This document shows positions 1-8,259 of a stretch of 64,000 nt of DNA, piece by piece. Below the pieces are notes generated by a model. It was not told the origin of the DNA, did not search any database, and worked only from the letters and a program-made list of their open reading frames with translations. The stretch lies in the NCBI RefSeq assembly GCF_030269645.1, contig NZ_BSTR01000039.1, positions 1 through 64,000 on the forward strand, in the 5' to 3' direction. Numbering within the stretch: the first letter of the stretch is position 1; each line of letters opens with the position of its first letter. The position numbers were made by a program, and so were the translations under genes. This DNA comes from Actinokineospora sp. NBRC 105648. Its GTDB lineage: Bacteria > Actinomycetota > Actinomycetes > Mycobacteriales > Pseudonocardiaceae.

Positions 1-113
1 GGGGCCCCTAGAGCACCGCGGTGGTGAAAAAAGGGCGGGTGAAGGGCATCCCCACCACACGGCAAGTTTAGCGGTGCTCTCCCCCCACACGAAGGCAGTC
101 CACCCAATCGAGC
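1..113. repeat. Palindromic intergenic repeat, copy 1 (left arm cut by window edge)
   Basis: This stretch matches two other copies at 53429-53569 and 60113-60252. Visible here are the inner left-arm sequence gagcaccgcggtgg, the central hairpin around gaagggcatcccc, and the right arm starting gcggtgctctcccccc at 71. The outer part of the right arm has diverged (cacccaatcgagc, against cactagatcgagc in the other copies). The left arm would start before base 1. No coding function is apparent. Confidence 0.85.
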
Positions 114-264
114 ACAAACGTAACGGGACTTGCGTACCGGCGGGCTCGGCAATTAGGGAAAGGGAAGAGAAAGGGCGGTGGGGAGAGGGTGGGGATGGGG
201 ATGGGGGTGTGCGGAGGGGCGGGCGGAGCTGGGCCGTGTGCCGGGGGGTGTCCCTATGTGGTTG
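114..264. other. G/purine-rich non-coding spacer after repeat copy 1
   Basis: The first 50 bases keep weak similarity to the sequence following the other two repeat copies (a cgtaacggg / ctcggc pattern). From about 160 the + strand is strongly purine-rich, with runs of g and gga. No credible gene is seen. The 10-mer gtgtccctat at 248-257 recurs at 1563-1572, on the other side of the transposase gene. Confidence 0.5.
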
Positions 265-1572
265 TCAAGCCGCGGCTGCGGTGGGAGCTGGTTCGGGGTG
301 GCGGTAGTGGGTGCCGTTGCGGAGCATCGCGTAGAGCACGTCGCAGCGGCGGCGGGCCAGGCAGATGAGCGCGGCGTTGTGCTTCTTGCCCTCAGCTCGT
401 TTGCGGTCGTAGTAGGTCCTGCTGGTGGGGTCTGACAAGGCAGCGAACGCGGCGAGGAAGAAGGCCCGTTTGAGCTTGCGGTTCCCGGTCCGGGCGGGGT
501 GCTCGCCCTTGATGCTGGTGCCGGAGCTGCGGGTGACCGGGGCAATACCGGCGTAGGCCGCCAGGTGCCCGGAGCTGGCGAAGTTGGAGGCGTCGCCGAT
601 CTCCAGCAGGATGCGGGCTGCGGTCCTGACACCGATGCCGGGCATCGAGGTCAGGACCCCGGCAAGAGGGTGCGCATCAAGTATCCCCTCAACCTGAGCG
701 GCGACCTGTTTGCGTTGCTGGAGAACGGTTTTGAGGCTGTCGGCCAGGCGGGGGAGGACAGTGTCCGCGGCTGCGGTGCCCGGGACGGTGACGGTCTGCT
801 CGCCCAGAGCGGCCATGATCGCGTCGATGAGTTTGTCGCCCATGCGGGGCGCGTGGGTCTTCGCGATCGCGGTGAGTTTGCGACGACCGGCCTTGAGGAC
901 GCCGGTCGGTCCGCCGCAGCGGGAGAGGATTTCCAGCACCGCGGGATGGGCGATCCTGGGCCCGATGGCCCGTTCGAGGGCGGGGTGGATGCCGGTGAGC
1001 AGTCCCCGGATTCGGTTCGACAGCCTGGTGGCCTCGGCGGCCAGGTCGTCGTCGAACCCGACCAGCACGTCCAGCTCGGCCAAGGCCTCGTCACCGACGT
1101 CGACCGGGCGCAACGTATGGGGCAGGGAGCGGGCGGCGTCGGCGATGATGAACGCGTCCCGGGCGTCGGTCTTCGCGCGGCCCGGATAGAGGTCGGCGAT
1201 GCGGCGCATCGCCAGGCCGGGCAGGTAGGCCACCTGGTGCCCGGCCGCGCGGGCGACCGTGACCGGCAAGGCCCCGATCGTGGCTGGCTGGTCGACCACG
1301 ACCAGCAGCGTTCCGTGCCCTGCGAGCTTGTCGAACAAGGCTCGCAGCTTGGGTTCGGTGTTGGGCAGCGGTGCGTCGTGCAGCCGCTTCCCCCGCGGGT
1401 CCAAGCCGACCGCGTGGTGGGCGTCCTTGCCGACGTCCAGGCCGAGAAACACCCCGAAACTGCTGCTCATCCACCATGCCGTTCGTTCGCCGCGACGTGG
1501 TCACCGGGTTGGGCATCGAGCGCCGGCACCCACGTTACGACGAGACCTACCCAGTGGTGGCCGTGTCCCTAT
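248..1572 (-). mobile_element. IS110-family insertion sequence (boundaries uncertain)
   Basis: The element is defined by its single IS110-type transposase gene. IS110 elements have no terminal inverted repeats, so ends cannot be read directly. The coordinates used here are the two copies of the 10-mer gtgtccctat flanking the gene (248-257 and 1563-1572). These are only a candidate for the recombined core. The real left end may lie further upstream, towards 1690, because members of this family need a non-coding end of roughly 200-300 bp that encodes the bridge RNA. Confidence 0.45.
265..1470 (-). CDS. IS110-family transposase (DEDD/RuvC-like plus C-terminal Ser domain)
   Basis: The 401-residue protein has the length and two-domain layout of IS110 recombinases. 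The N-terminal RuvC-like DEDD domain shows the first Asp in GLDVGKDAHH (about residues 10-19), a VVVDQPATIG segment, and the Asp pair in KTDARDAF (about 100-107). The C-terminal Transposase_20 domain carries SMPGIGVRTAARIL and AAYAGIAPVTRSSGTS, where the second or third Ser would be the nucleophile, followed by GNRKLKRAFFLAAF. There is no frameshift or internal stop, so the enzyme may be active. The family inserts DNA using a guide (bridge) RNA and the enzyme as recombinase. The start ATG has little upstream coding, and the gene stands alone. Confidence in the family is high; activity is inferred. Confidence 0.95.
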   Translation of the reverse strand: MSSSFGVFLGLDVGKDAHHAVGLDPRGKRLHDAPLPNTEPKLRALFDKLAGHGTLLVVVDQPATIGALPVTVARAAGHQVAYLPGLAMRRIADLYPGRAKTDARDAFIIADAARSLPHTLRPVDVGDEALAELDVLVGFDDDLAAEATRLSNRIRGLLTGIHPALERAIGPRIAHPAVLEILSRCGGPTGVLKAGRRKLTAIAKTHAPRMGDKLIDAIMAALGEQTVTVPGTAAADTVLPRLADSLKTVLQQRKQVAAQVEGILDAHPLAGVLTSMPGIGVRTAARILLEIGDASNFASSGHLAAYAGIAPVTRSSGTSIKGEHPARTGNRKLKRAFFLAAFAALSDPTSRTYYDRKRAEGKKHNAALICLARRRCDVLYAMLRNGTHYRHPEPAPTAAAA

Positions 1573-1690
1573 CAGCGGTCGGTCGATGCCACCAGACCCG
1601 GTGACACCACCCCCCGGATCATGGAAGCGACTGGGGGCGTTAGTCATGCCGGGCCTGGCGACCACAACTCCTTGATCAGGAGCTACGAAA
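1471..1690 (-). ncRNA. Candidate bridge-RNA region upstream of IS110 transposase
   Basis: About 220 bp without a credible gene lie directly upstream of the transposase. In IS110-group elements the non-coding left end, upstream of the recombinase gene, encodes a structured bridge RNA with target- and donor-binding loops. Position and length fit, but I did not fold the sequence, and the exact RNA ends cannot be given. This is an inference from family architecture only. Confidence 0.35.
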
Positions 1691-1780
1691 AAGGTAACGG
1701 GGTGAGCGGAGCCGGGCTGTGTGCGGGGGGTGGGGAGGTGGTGGGCCGAGTGCTGCGGTGTTGTTCGTGGTGTAGAGGCT

Positions 1781-1862
1781 GGTGGGTCTGGAGTGGTGGG
1801 TCTGGAGTGGTGGGTCTGGAGTGGTGGGTCTGGAGTGGTGGGTCTGGAGTGGTGGGGTCTGG
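1781..1862. repeat. 14-bp tandem repeat (ggtgggtctggagt), about 5-6 units
   Basis: Units start at 1781, 1795, 1809, 1823, 1837 and 1851. The first five are identical and the last breaks down. The array lies in non-coding DNA between the IS110 element and the terminator of the surface-protein gene. The + strand is almost free of A. No function is assigned. Such short arrays vary in copy number between strains. Confidence 0.85.
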
Positions 1863-1898
1863 TGCGGTGTGGCGGGTGTGGCGCCGGAATGTGAGGCC

Positions 1899-1933
1899 GG
1901 GTGTCCGGCGGAGGGATGCTCCGCCGGACACCC
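1899..1933 (-). terminator. Hairpin terminator of the LAxTG surface-protein gene
   Basis: A perfect 15-bp stem (gggtgtccggcggag at 1899-1913 pairing with 1919-1933) closes a 5-nt loop. It starts 10 bp after the stop codon of the minus-strand gene ending at 1944. There is no clear T run, as is common for actinobacterial terminators. Confidence 0.8.
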
Positions 1934-1943
1934 GGGACTGGGG

Positions 1944-3668
1944 TCAGCTGCCGTTGGCGCGGCTTCGCTTGCGCTGCCAGAGAAGTGCGCCGCCGCCCAG
2001 CAGGACCAGTGTGGCGCCGAGGCCGAGTGGGACTCCGATGGAAGCGCCCGTGGAGGCCAGGTTTCCGCCGCTGGGTGGTGGGGTGCCGTAGTCGACCGGG
2101 GCCGGGTAGCCGGGGGTGGTCGGGTCGATGGTCAGCACCGGGGGCTCAGTTGTGTTGGTCGCCGGTTCCGTCGTGGTCGTGGGGGCCGAAGTGGAGGTGC
2201 TGCTGGTGGGCTGGGTAGTCGACGTGGTCGAGGGCTTGGTTGTGGTGGTCGGCTGAGTGGTGGTTGTTGTCGTGGTCGGCTGAGTCGTGGTGGTCTGCGT
2301 GGTGGTGGTCGTGGTGGGGACCGTGGTTGGTCCGCCGCCGATCGTGAAGCGGGCGAGTTCCAGGTCTTGGCCGGGGTCCAGTGTGCAGATCGAGGTGAAG
2401 GTGCCCAGGCCGGTCTCGGCTCCCGTCGCGGTGCGCGGGGTCAGTTTGGTCGTGAAGTCGCCGACGGTCAGGACTGTGCTGCCCTCCTTCGGCACCGTCT
2501 GGTCTGCCACGGTTCCACTTGCGACAGTGTCGAAAGCGCCGGTCGCCGGGACGTCGGTCTTGGGGATGACCAGGCCGGGGATGGCCACGTCGATCACTGT
2601 TCCCGCGTTGTCCGCCTTGACTCCCGCGTCGGCGCCGCCCTCGATCGTCTTGGCGCCGACCAGGGCCAGGCCCTGGGTGGCGGTGGCCGGAACCGTTGCG
2701 GTGGCGGAGAAGTTCGCGGTCTTGAGCGCCCCGCCTGCCGTGGTGGGTGGGGTGAGGTCGGCTTGGATGCGCACGGCCAGTTGTTGGGTGCCGATCAGCG
2801 GGAAGGGGCAGCTGTAGGTGACCTTCTTGTCAACCTTCACCACGTCCCCGCCCGCAGGCGGTGTTGTCGTGGTGGTCGTGGTCGGCTGGGTGGTCGTGGT
2901 GGTCGGGTCCGACGTGGTGGTCGTGGTCGGGACCGTCGTCGTGGTCGTCGGGACCGTGGTGGTGGTGGTCGGGTCCGTCGTTGTCGTGGTGGTCGTCGGT
3001 TGCGTCGTGGTGGTGGTCGTTGTCGGTGGCGCCGTTGTGGTGGTGGGCGGTGGGCCGACAGTGAAGCTGAGCAGTGTGGTGTCCTGGCCCGGGTTCAGCG
3101 TGCAGGGTGAGGTGAACGTGCCCAGCCCGGTCTCCGCGCCCGTCGCCGTGCGCGGGGTGAGTGTGGTGCTGAAGTCGCCGACCGTGATGGAGGTGGCGCC
3201 TGCCTTGGGGAACGCGGTCGGGACCGGGCCCGAGGCCACGGTGTCGAAAGCGCCGGAGGCCGGGACGTCGGTCTTCGGGATGGTCAGGCCGGGGATGGAG
3301 ATCGGCAGCGCGGTGCCCGCGTTGTTCAGCGTGATGCCCGCGACGGCGCCGCCCTCGACGGTCTTGGCGCCGACCAGGGTGAGGCCCTGGGTGGCGGTGG
3401 GCGGCACGGTCGCGGTCGCGGAGAAGTTCGTCGTGGTGATCTCACCGCCCTCGGTGTCCGGGGCCTGGATCAGCGCCTGGATGCGGACCGACAGGGTCTG
3501 GGTGCCGATCAGCGGGAACGGGCAGGAGAAGGTGAGCGTCTTGTCCACCTGCACCGGGGCCGCCGAACTGGACCCGGCCGCGACGAGCAGTCCGCCCACC
3601 ACCAGCCCGGTCACGCCGAGCGCCGACCCGGCCGCCAGCAGGCGTCGGGAGTCCACACGAATCCTCAT
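1944..3668 (-). CDS. Sortase-anchored surface protein with two Cys-rich modules and Thr-rich linkers
   Basis: A 574-residue exported protein. Residues 1-37 form a signal peptide (RRLLAAGSALGVTGLVVGG core, AxA cleavage near SSAAP). Two homologous modules of about 165 residues follow, each opening with SCPFPLIGTQ and closing with a second Cys in GLGTFTS-CTL. They resemble the actinobacterial DUF6801 family, which I name from memory only. Long Thr/Pro linkers separate the modules and lead to the C-terminus. The tail has an LASTG sortase motif, a hydrophobic segment and WQRKRSR, the LAxTG layout used by class E sortases. The product should be covalently attached to peptidoglycan, with the linkers probably O-glycosylated. 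It is a paralogue of the next gene upstream (3744-5840), from which a terminator separates it. Function is unknown; adhesion or wall structure is a guess. Confidence 0.85.
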   Translation of the reverse strand: MRIRVDSRRLLAAGSALGVTGLVVGGLLVAAGSSSAAPVQVDKTLTFSCPFPLIGTQTLSVRIQALIQAPDTEGGEITTTNFSATATVPPTATQGLTLVGAKTVEGGAVAGITLNNAGTALPISIPGLTIPKTDVPASGAFDTVASGPVPTAFPKAGATSITVGDFSTTLTPRTATGAETGLGTFTSPCTLNPGQDTTLLSFTVGPPPTTTTAPPTTTTTTTQPTTTTTTTDPTTTTTVPTTTTTVPTTTTTSDPTTTTTQPTTTTTTTPPAGGDVVKVDKKVTYSCPFPLIGTQQLAVRIQADLTPPTTAGGALKTANFSATATVPATATQGLALVGAKTIEGGADAGVKADNAGTVIDVAIPGLVIPKTDVPATGAFDTVASGTVADQTVPKEGSTVLTVGDFTTKLTPRTATGAETGLGTFTSICTLDPGQDLELARFTIGGGPTTVPTTTTTTQTTTTQPTTTTTTTQPTTTTKPSTTSTTQPTSSTSTSAPTTTTEPATNTTEPPVLTIDPTTPGYPAPVDYGTPPPSGGNLASTGASIGVPLGLGATLVLLGGGALLWQRKRSRANGS

Positions 3669-3695
3669 AGTCCTTCTTCCGTTCCCATGGGGACC

Positions 3696-3728
3696 GGCCC
3701 GCCCCGCGCACTTCGCGCGGGGCGGGCC
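3696..3728 (-). terminator. Hairpin terminator between the two surface-protein paralogues
   Basis: A perfect 14-bp GC stem (ggcccgccccgcgc at 3696-3709 pairing with 3715-3728) has a 5-nt loop. It lies 15 bp after the stop of the upstream minus-strand gene (3744) and before the start of the downstream paralogue (3668), so the two genes are probably transcribed separately. Confidence 0.75.
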
Positions 3729-3743
3729 AGGTAACGCTGTCGG

Positions 3744-5840
3744 TCACTTCTTGGTGAGGGTGATCTCAATCGAGTTGTTCGGTCCCGCGGTGATCGCGTT
3801 GACCAGCGGGGTCACGAACCCGCAGCCGCCGAACGGCGGGATGGTGTAGCTGCCCGCGAGCGTGCCGCCCTTGAGCGGGTCGAAGCCCGGCTTGGACAGC
3901 AGCGGGATCGTCGTCGGGGCCGTGCTCTTGCAGTTGTTGGAGTAGAGAACCGGGATGCCCAGCACCTTGATCTCGGTGAGCTGGAGCTCGACCTTGGCGT
4001 CGGCCTTCACCGCGCCCGCGGCGAGCGTGCCGGTGACCGGGGCTTTCGCCACGACGTTGAGCTTGGCGGTGGCCGGGAGCAGGCCGAACAGCCGGAAGCT
4101 GATCTTGCTGCCGGGCAGCGCCAGGTCGGCGTCGAAGGTGCCCTTCGCCAGCGAGAGGCGGGCGTTGAGCGAACCGGGGCCCAGTTCCACAGTGGCGTTG
4201 AGCTTCTTGATCTGGCTCTTGCCCTTGACCGAGTAGTCGACCTTGATCACGTCGCTGGGCGGCTGCGTGGTGGTGGTCGGCTTGGTCGTCGTCGTAGTGG
4301 TGACCGGCGGCGTGGTCGTCGTGGTGGTCACCGGCGGCTGCGTCGTGGTCGTGGTGACCGGCGGCTCGGTCGTCGTGGTCGTCACCGGCGGGGTGGTGGT
4401 CGTGGTCGGCGGCACCGTGGTCGTGGTGGTCACCGGCGGTTCGGTCGTGGTGGTGGTGACCGGCGGCTCGGTGGTCGTCGTGGTGGTCACCGGCGGGGTC
4501 GTCGTCGTGGTGGTGGTCACCGGCGGGGTCGTGGTGGTCGTGGTGGTCGGCGGCGTGGTCGGGCCGCTGGGCACCGTGAAGCTGATCAGCTGGGTGTCCT
4601 GGCCCGGGACCAGCGTGCAGTCCGAGGTGAAGGTGCCCAGGCCGGTCTCGCCGCCGGAGGCGTTGCGCGGGGTCAACGTGGTCTTGAACCCGCCCACGTC
4701 GACCTTGGTCAGCCCGGCGTTCGGCACCACCTGGTCGGGCACCGAGCCGGTGGCCACGGTGTCGAAGGCGCCCGAGGCCGGGACGTTGGTCTTCGGGATG
4801 GTCAGCCCGGGGATGTCCACGTTGAGCACGGTGCCCGCGTTGTCGGCCACGACGGCGGCGTTCGCGGTGCCCTCGATCGTGGTCGCGCCGACCAGGGTCA
4901 GCCCCTGGGTGGCGGTCGGCGGCACGGTCGCGGTGGCCGAGAAGCCGCTGGTCTTGAGCACGCCGCCGGGGGCGGTCGGCGGGGTGATGTCCGCCCGGAT
5001 CCGCACGGCGAGCGACTGCGTGCCGATCAGCGGGAACGGGCAGGAGAAGTTCAGCGACTTGTCCACCGGGACGGCCCCGCCACCGCCGGGCGGGGTGGTC
5101 GTGGTGGTGGTCGGCGGCTGGGTCGTCGTGGTCGTGGTGACCGGCGGCTGGGTGGTCGTCGTGGTGGTCACCGGCGGCTGCGTCGTGGTGGTCGGCTGGG
5201 TGGTCGTGGTCGGCGTCGGTGCCGAGCCGACGGTGAAGGTGAGCAGGGTGGTGTCCTGCCCGGGCACCAGCGTGCACGCGGAGGTGAACGTGCCCAGCCC
5301 GGTCTCCGCGCCCGCGGCGGTGCGCGGGGTCAGCGTCGTGCTGAAGTCGCCGACGACGATGGAGGTGGCGCCCGCCTTGGGGAACGCGGTGGGCACCGGT
5401 CCGGTCGCGACCGTGTCGAACGCGCCCGAGGCGGGCACCGGGGTCTTCGGGATGGCCAGGCCGGGGATGGCGATCGGCAGCGCGGTGCCCGCGTTGTTGA
5501 GCGTGATGCCCGCGGCGGCGCTGCCCTCCACGGTGGTCGCGCCGACCAGGGTCAGGCCCTGGGTGGCGGTCGGCGGCACCGTGGCCGTGGCCGAGAAGTC
5601 GGTGGTCTTGAGCTCCTGGCCCTCGGTGTCGGGGGCGTCGATGGTGGCCCGGATGCGCACGGCCAGGGTCTGGGTGCCGATCAGCGGGAACGGGCAGGAG
5701 AAGTTCAGCGACTTGTCCACCTGGACCGGTGCCGCCGAACTGGAGCCCGCCGCGACCAGCAGGCCCGCGGCGACGATGCCGACGACCCCGGTGGCCGCCG
5801 CGCCCGCGTAGAGCTTGCGCGATCCTCTTCGAAATCTCAT
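3744..5840 (-). CDS. Secreted protein with two Cys-rich (DUF6801-like) modules, Thr/Pro stalk and a distinct C-terminal domain
   Basis: With the ATG at 5840 (MRFRRGSRK, preceded by ggag eight bases upstream) the protein has 698 residues. It starts with a signal peptide ending near GSSSAAPV, then two SCPFPLIGTQ modules nearly superimposable on those of the neighbouring gene (1944-3668). Linkers are runs of TTTTT, TTQPP and TTTPPVT repeats. Unlike the paralogue it has no LAxTG tail. Instead about 150 residues form a third, unrelated domain (IKVDYSVKGKSQI onwards), with two Cys in NNCKST and GGCGF and ending NSIEITLTKK. It is therefore secreted or non-covalently held. An in-frame start further upstream would add 18 residues before the signal peptide and is less likely. 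Tandem duplication with a swapped C-terminus is the clearest reading. Confidence 0.8.
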   Translation of the reverse strand: MRFRRGSRKLYAGAAATGVVGIVAAGLLVAAGSSSAAPVQVDKSLNFSCPFPLIGTQTLAVRIRATIDAPDTEGQELKTTDFSATATVPPTATQGLTLVGATTVEGSAAAGITLNNAGTALPIAIPGLAIPKTPVPASGAFDTVATGPVPTAFPKAGATSIVVGDFSTTLTPRTAAGAETGLGTFTSACTLVPGQDTTLLTFTVGSAPTPTTTTQPTTTTQPPVTTTTTTQPPVTTTTTTQPPTTTTTTPPGGGGAVPVDKSLNFSCPFPLIGTQSLAVRIRADITPPTAPGGVLKTSGFSATATVPPTATQGLTLVGATTIEGTANAAVVADNAGTVLNVDIPGLTIPKTNVPASGAFDTVATGSVPDQVVPNAGLTKVDVGGFKTTLTPRNASGGETGLGTFTSDCTLVPGQDTQLISFTVPSGPTTPPTTTTTTTPPVTTTTTTTPPVTTTTTTEPPVTTTTTEPPVTTTTTVPPTTTTTPPVTTTTTEPPVTTTTTQPPVTTTTTTPPVTTTTTTKPTTTTQPPSDVIKVDYSVKGKSQIKKLNATVELGPGSLNARLSLAKGTFDADLALPGSKISFRLFGLLPATAKLNVVAKAPVTGTLAAGAVKADAKVELQLTEIKVLGIPVLYSNNCKSTAPTTIPLLSKPGFDPLKGGTLAGSYTIPPFGGCGFVTPLVNAITAGPNNSIEITLTKK

Positions 5841-6409
5841 ATGTGGTCTCCAAGCGCACAAATAGCGGGACAGAAATGCTCGTACGGTGAGCAAAAGTTG
5901 GCGCCACCAGCGTTTTCCCTGGCCTGCCTGATGGGCGGGACAATGTCGGCACCACCGCGCTCGGAGCTGTCGACAAGCCGAAACAACCAGGCCATGTCAG
6001 GGCAACTTACCGAGCAGTAAGGTTAATCGCAAGGCCCGAAAAACCATTCGATTTCGACCATTAATTAGCACTGGAGCACAATGCGGAACGCCTGCCGCAC
6101 TCACCTGGATGACAACAGTCACCGACCGGCAGCGCCCCGCTGCTCAGCGTCGACACAGGCGCCCGACCAGCGGGTTTGTCACCGCAGACAAACATGATTG
6201 TGCCCTTGTCATGATCGGACAACACCGCTTGTCAAACTCATCCGGACATGATAAGAAAGTTCTTCACGTTCCCCGCCGGGAGCCGGTTCCGGGAAACCGG
6301 CACCGACAACTGTTTGACACCCAAGACATGCATATTTATCGTCAGCCGAGCAAACCGGTCGCCGCCGTGGGGTCACATGGCAGGCACTTTTGTCACGAAG
6401 AGGTGGCGC
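5841..6409. promoter_or_regulatory. Divergent intergenic region with lower GC; candidate promoter for the PucR-type gene
   Basis: About 570 bp separate the surface-protein gene (minus) from the PucR-type regulator (plus). The DNA is clearly more AT-rich than its surroundings (for example aaaaaccattcgatttcgac and ttaattagcac around 6040-6070). One possible plus-strand promoter is ttgtca near 6228 followed after about 17 bp by taagaa. No conserved gene is seen. The element is proposed from spacing alone. Confidence 0.35.
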
Positions 6410-7750
6410 ATGTCGAGTGAGCCGAAGCGCCCGCCCGGACCCCTGCTGAGCCCGCGCGGTCCGCGGCCGGTCGGTCCCGACCCGCGCGCCGGGACCGGCA
6501 CCGGCGCGGCCCGCGAGCTGTGGGCGGCCATCCCGGCCGAGCTCTCCGGCCGGATGCGCCCGATCGCGGGCGAGCTGGTCGGCGAGGTGATCACCGCCAT
6601 CCAGGCCGCGGTGCCCGCCTACGCCCTGCCGCTGGAGGGCCGGTTCGGCGAGGTGCTGGTCGGTTCGGTGGAGATGGCCATCGTCAAGTGCTTCGAGAAC
6701 ATCTGCGACCCGCGGGCCACCGAGCAGGACTGGGCGGCGGTGTTCCGCTACGCCGGGCGGGTCGAGTTCACCCAGGGCCGCACCATGGACGCGCTGCAGA
6801 CCGCGGTCCGGGTCGGCGCCCGGGTGGTGTGGCGGCGGATGAGCGTGGTCGGCCGCGGGCTCGGGGTCTCCACCGACATCCTGTTCACCCTGGCCGACCG
6901 GATCTTCGCCTACGTCGACGAGCTGTGCGCGGTCGCCATCGCCGGCTACACCGACGCCCAGGGCCACGCGACCGGCGCCCTGGAGCGCAGGCGCAGGCAG
7001 CTGCTCAAGCTGGTGCTGGCCGAGCCGCCCGCACCGGCGCGGGCGATCGCCGACCTGGCGGGCGGCACCGACTGGCCGGTGCCCGAGCTGGTCGCGGTGA
7101 TCGCCCTGGAGTACCGCGACGAGCACCCGGGCGCGCCGCTGGCCGCGCTGGGGCCGGAGGTGCTGGTGGACCTGGAGAGCGGCGAGCCGTGCCTGGTGGT
7201 GGCCGACCCGGACCGCAACCTGGCCCGGGTCGCCGCCGAGCTGCGCGGCCGCCGCGCCGCGATCGGCCCGACCGTGCCACCCGTCGAGGCCGCCCGCTCA
7301 CTGGCGTGCGCACGCCGGGCGCTCGTGCTGGCCCAGCGCGGTGTGCTGCCCGGGGAGGTCGTGCACTGCGCCGATCACCTCTCCGCGCTGGTGCTGCTCG
7401 CCGACGAGTTCCTGCTCGCCCAGCTCAGCACCCGGGCGCTGGCCCCGTTCGGCGAGCTCACCGCCAAGGCGCGCGACCGGCTCACCGGCACGCTGCTGGC
7501 CTGGTTGGAGACCCGTGGCGGGATCAACGAGATCGCCGCGCGGCTCGACGTGCACCCGCAGACAGTGCGCTACCGCATGCACCAGATCGAGCAGCTGGTC
7601 GGCGACCGGCTCGCCGATCCGCAGGAGCGGCTCTGCCTGGAGATCGCCCTGCGGGCCCGCGCGCTGCTCGGTCCGTGCCTGCCCGCCCCCCGTGGGGCGG
7701 CGGACGAGCTCGGCGCCGACGACGACGAGCCGGTCGCCCACTGGCGCTGA
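6410..7750 (+). CDS. PucR/CdaR-type transcriptional regulator
   Basis: The 446-residue protein has a central region of about 150 residues typical of actinobacterial PucR-like proteins (AAIPAELSGRMRPIAG, then VEFTQGRTMDALQTAVRVGARVVWRR). A GGDEF-like remnant sits in the middle, and the C-terminal PucR helix-turn-helix is clear in LLAWLETRGGINEIAARLDV and HPQTVRYRMHQIEQLVG. The start at 6410 is chosen because gagg lies 7 bp upstream; an in-frame ATG at 6377 has no such site. Proteins of this family activate catabolic or developmental genes. No target is obvious here. Its nearest neighbours are the divergent surface proteins. Confidence 0.85.
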   Translation: MSSEPKRPPGPLLSPRGPRPVGPDPRAGTGTGAARELWAAIPAELSGRMRPIAGELVGEVITAIQAAVPAYALPLEGRFGEVLVGSVEMAIVKCFENICDPRATEQDWAAVFRYAGRVEFTQGRTMDALQTAVRVGARVVWRRMSVVGRGLGVSTDILFTLADRIFAYVDELCAVAIAGYTDAQGHATGALERRRRQLLKLVLAEPPAPARAIADLAGGTDWPVPELVAVIALEYRDEHPGAPLAALGPEVLVDLESGEPCLVVADPDRNLARVAAELRGRRAAIGPTVPPVEAARSLACARRALVLAQRGVLPGEVVHCADHLSALVLLADEFLLAQLSTRALAPFGELTAKARDRLTGTLLAWLETRGGINEIAARLDVHPQTVRYRMHQIEQLVGDRLADPQERLCLEIALRARALLGPCLPAPRGAADELGADDDEPVAHWR

Positions 7751-7906
7751 CCGCGGCGGGCGTCCCCCGCCGCGGCCAGCGCCCATCCCATCCACTCCCG
7801 GCACGGGCCACTGAACTGTTCTCGTCACATCAGGCAACCTTTCCCACCCCGGAAGCCTCCAGGGGGCAGGGCGCAGGGAAAGGCGAGAGAACAGCGAGGC
7901 TGCCAC

Positions 7907-8047
7907 GTGGTGTGGATGGATCCCCTCAGCGAGGCGTTCCCAGACCCGGCTCAACCTGAGCCCGGTGATCCCGACGACGCCGAGGGCACGGAACCCGATC
8001 CGGCCGGTGCGCGGCCACGGGTGAGAACGGTGTGGACCTCGGCCTAG
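7907..8047 (+). CDS. Possible small acidic protein (46 codons)
   Basis: A short frame starting GTG at 7907 (or ATG at 7916) has gagg seven bases upstream. It encodes an acidic, Pro/Asp-rich peptide (SEAFPDPAQPEPGDPDDAEG) ending RVRTVWTSA. No family is recognised. It fills part of the roughly 500-bp gap between the PucR-type gene and the TrmB/LuxR-type gene. The ribosome-binding site and position are the only support, so it may be spurious. Confidence 0.3.
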   Translation: MVWMDPLSEAFPDPAQPEPGDPDDAEGTEPDPAGARPRVRTVWTSA

Positions 8048-8259
8048 GCCGAGGCGAAGGCCCGGGTGGTGGACCGTCGGCGTGCGCGCGCCATGGCTTT
8101 CCTTTCCCTCCAGGGGATTTTCCGTGCGACACGGGGAAAGCTAGCCGTCGCCGACGGCCACCACGAGGGTCAACCCGGACAACGGCGCAACTACGACAGG
8201 CCGCGTTTTTCCCAGGTCGACACTGTGATCACGACGGGGGTCGCCCCTAGGGTGTCGCC

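Noticed and set aside
1683-1931. Minus-strand small gene between the IS110 and the terminator
   Set aside because: Most of it is the 14-bp tandem array read as Pro/Leu/Gln/Thr repeats, and it includes the terminator stem of the next gene.
4243-5811. Long plus-strand open frame rich in Val (VVVVVTGG repeats)
   Set aside because: It is the antisense of the Thr-rich secreted protein. The Val/Gly runs come from the ACC/ACG codons of the Thr tracts, and no start or ribosome site supports it.
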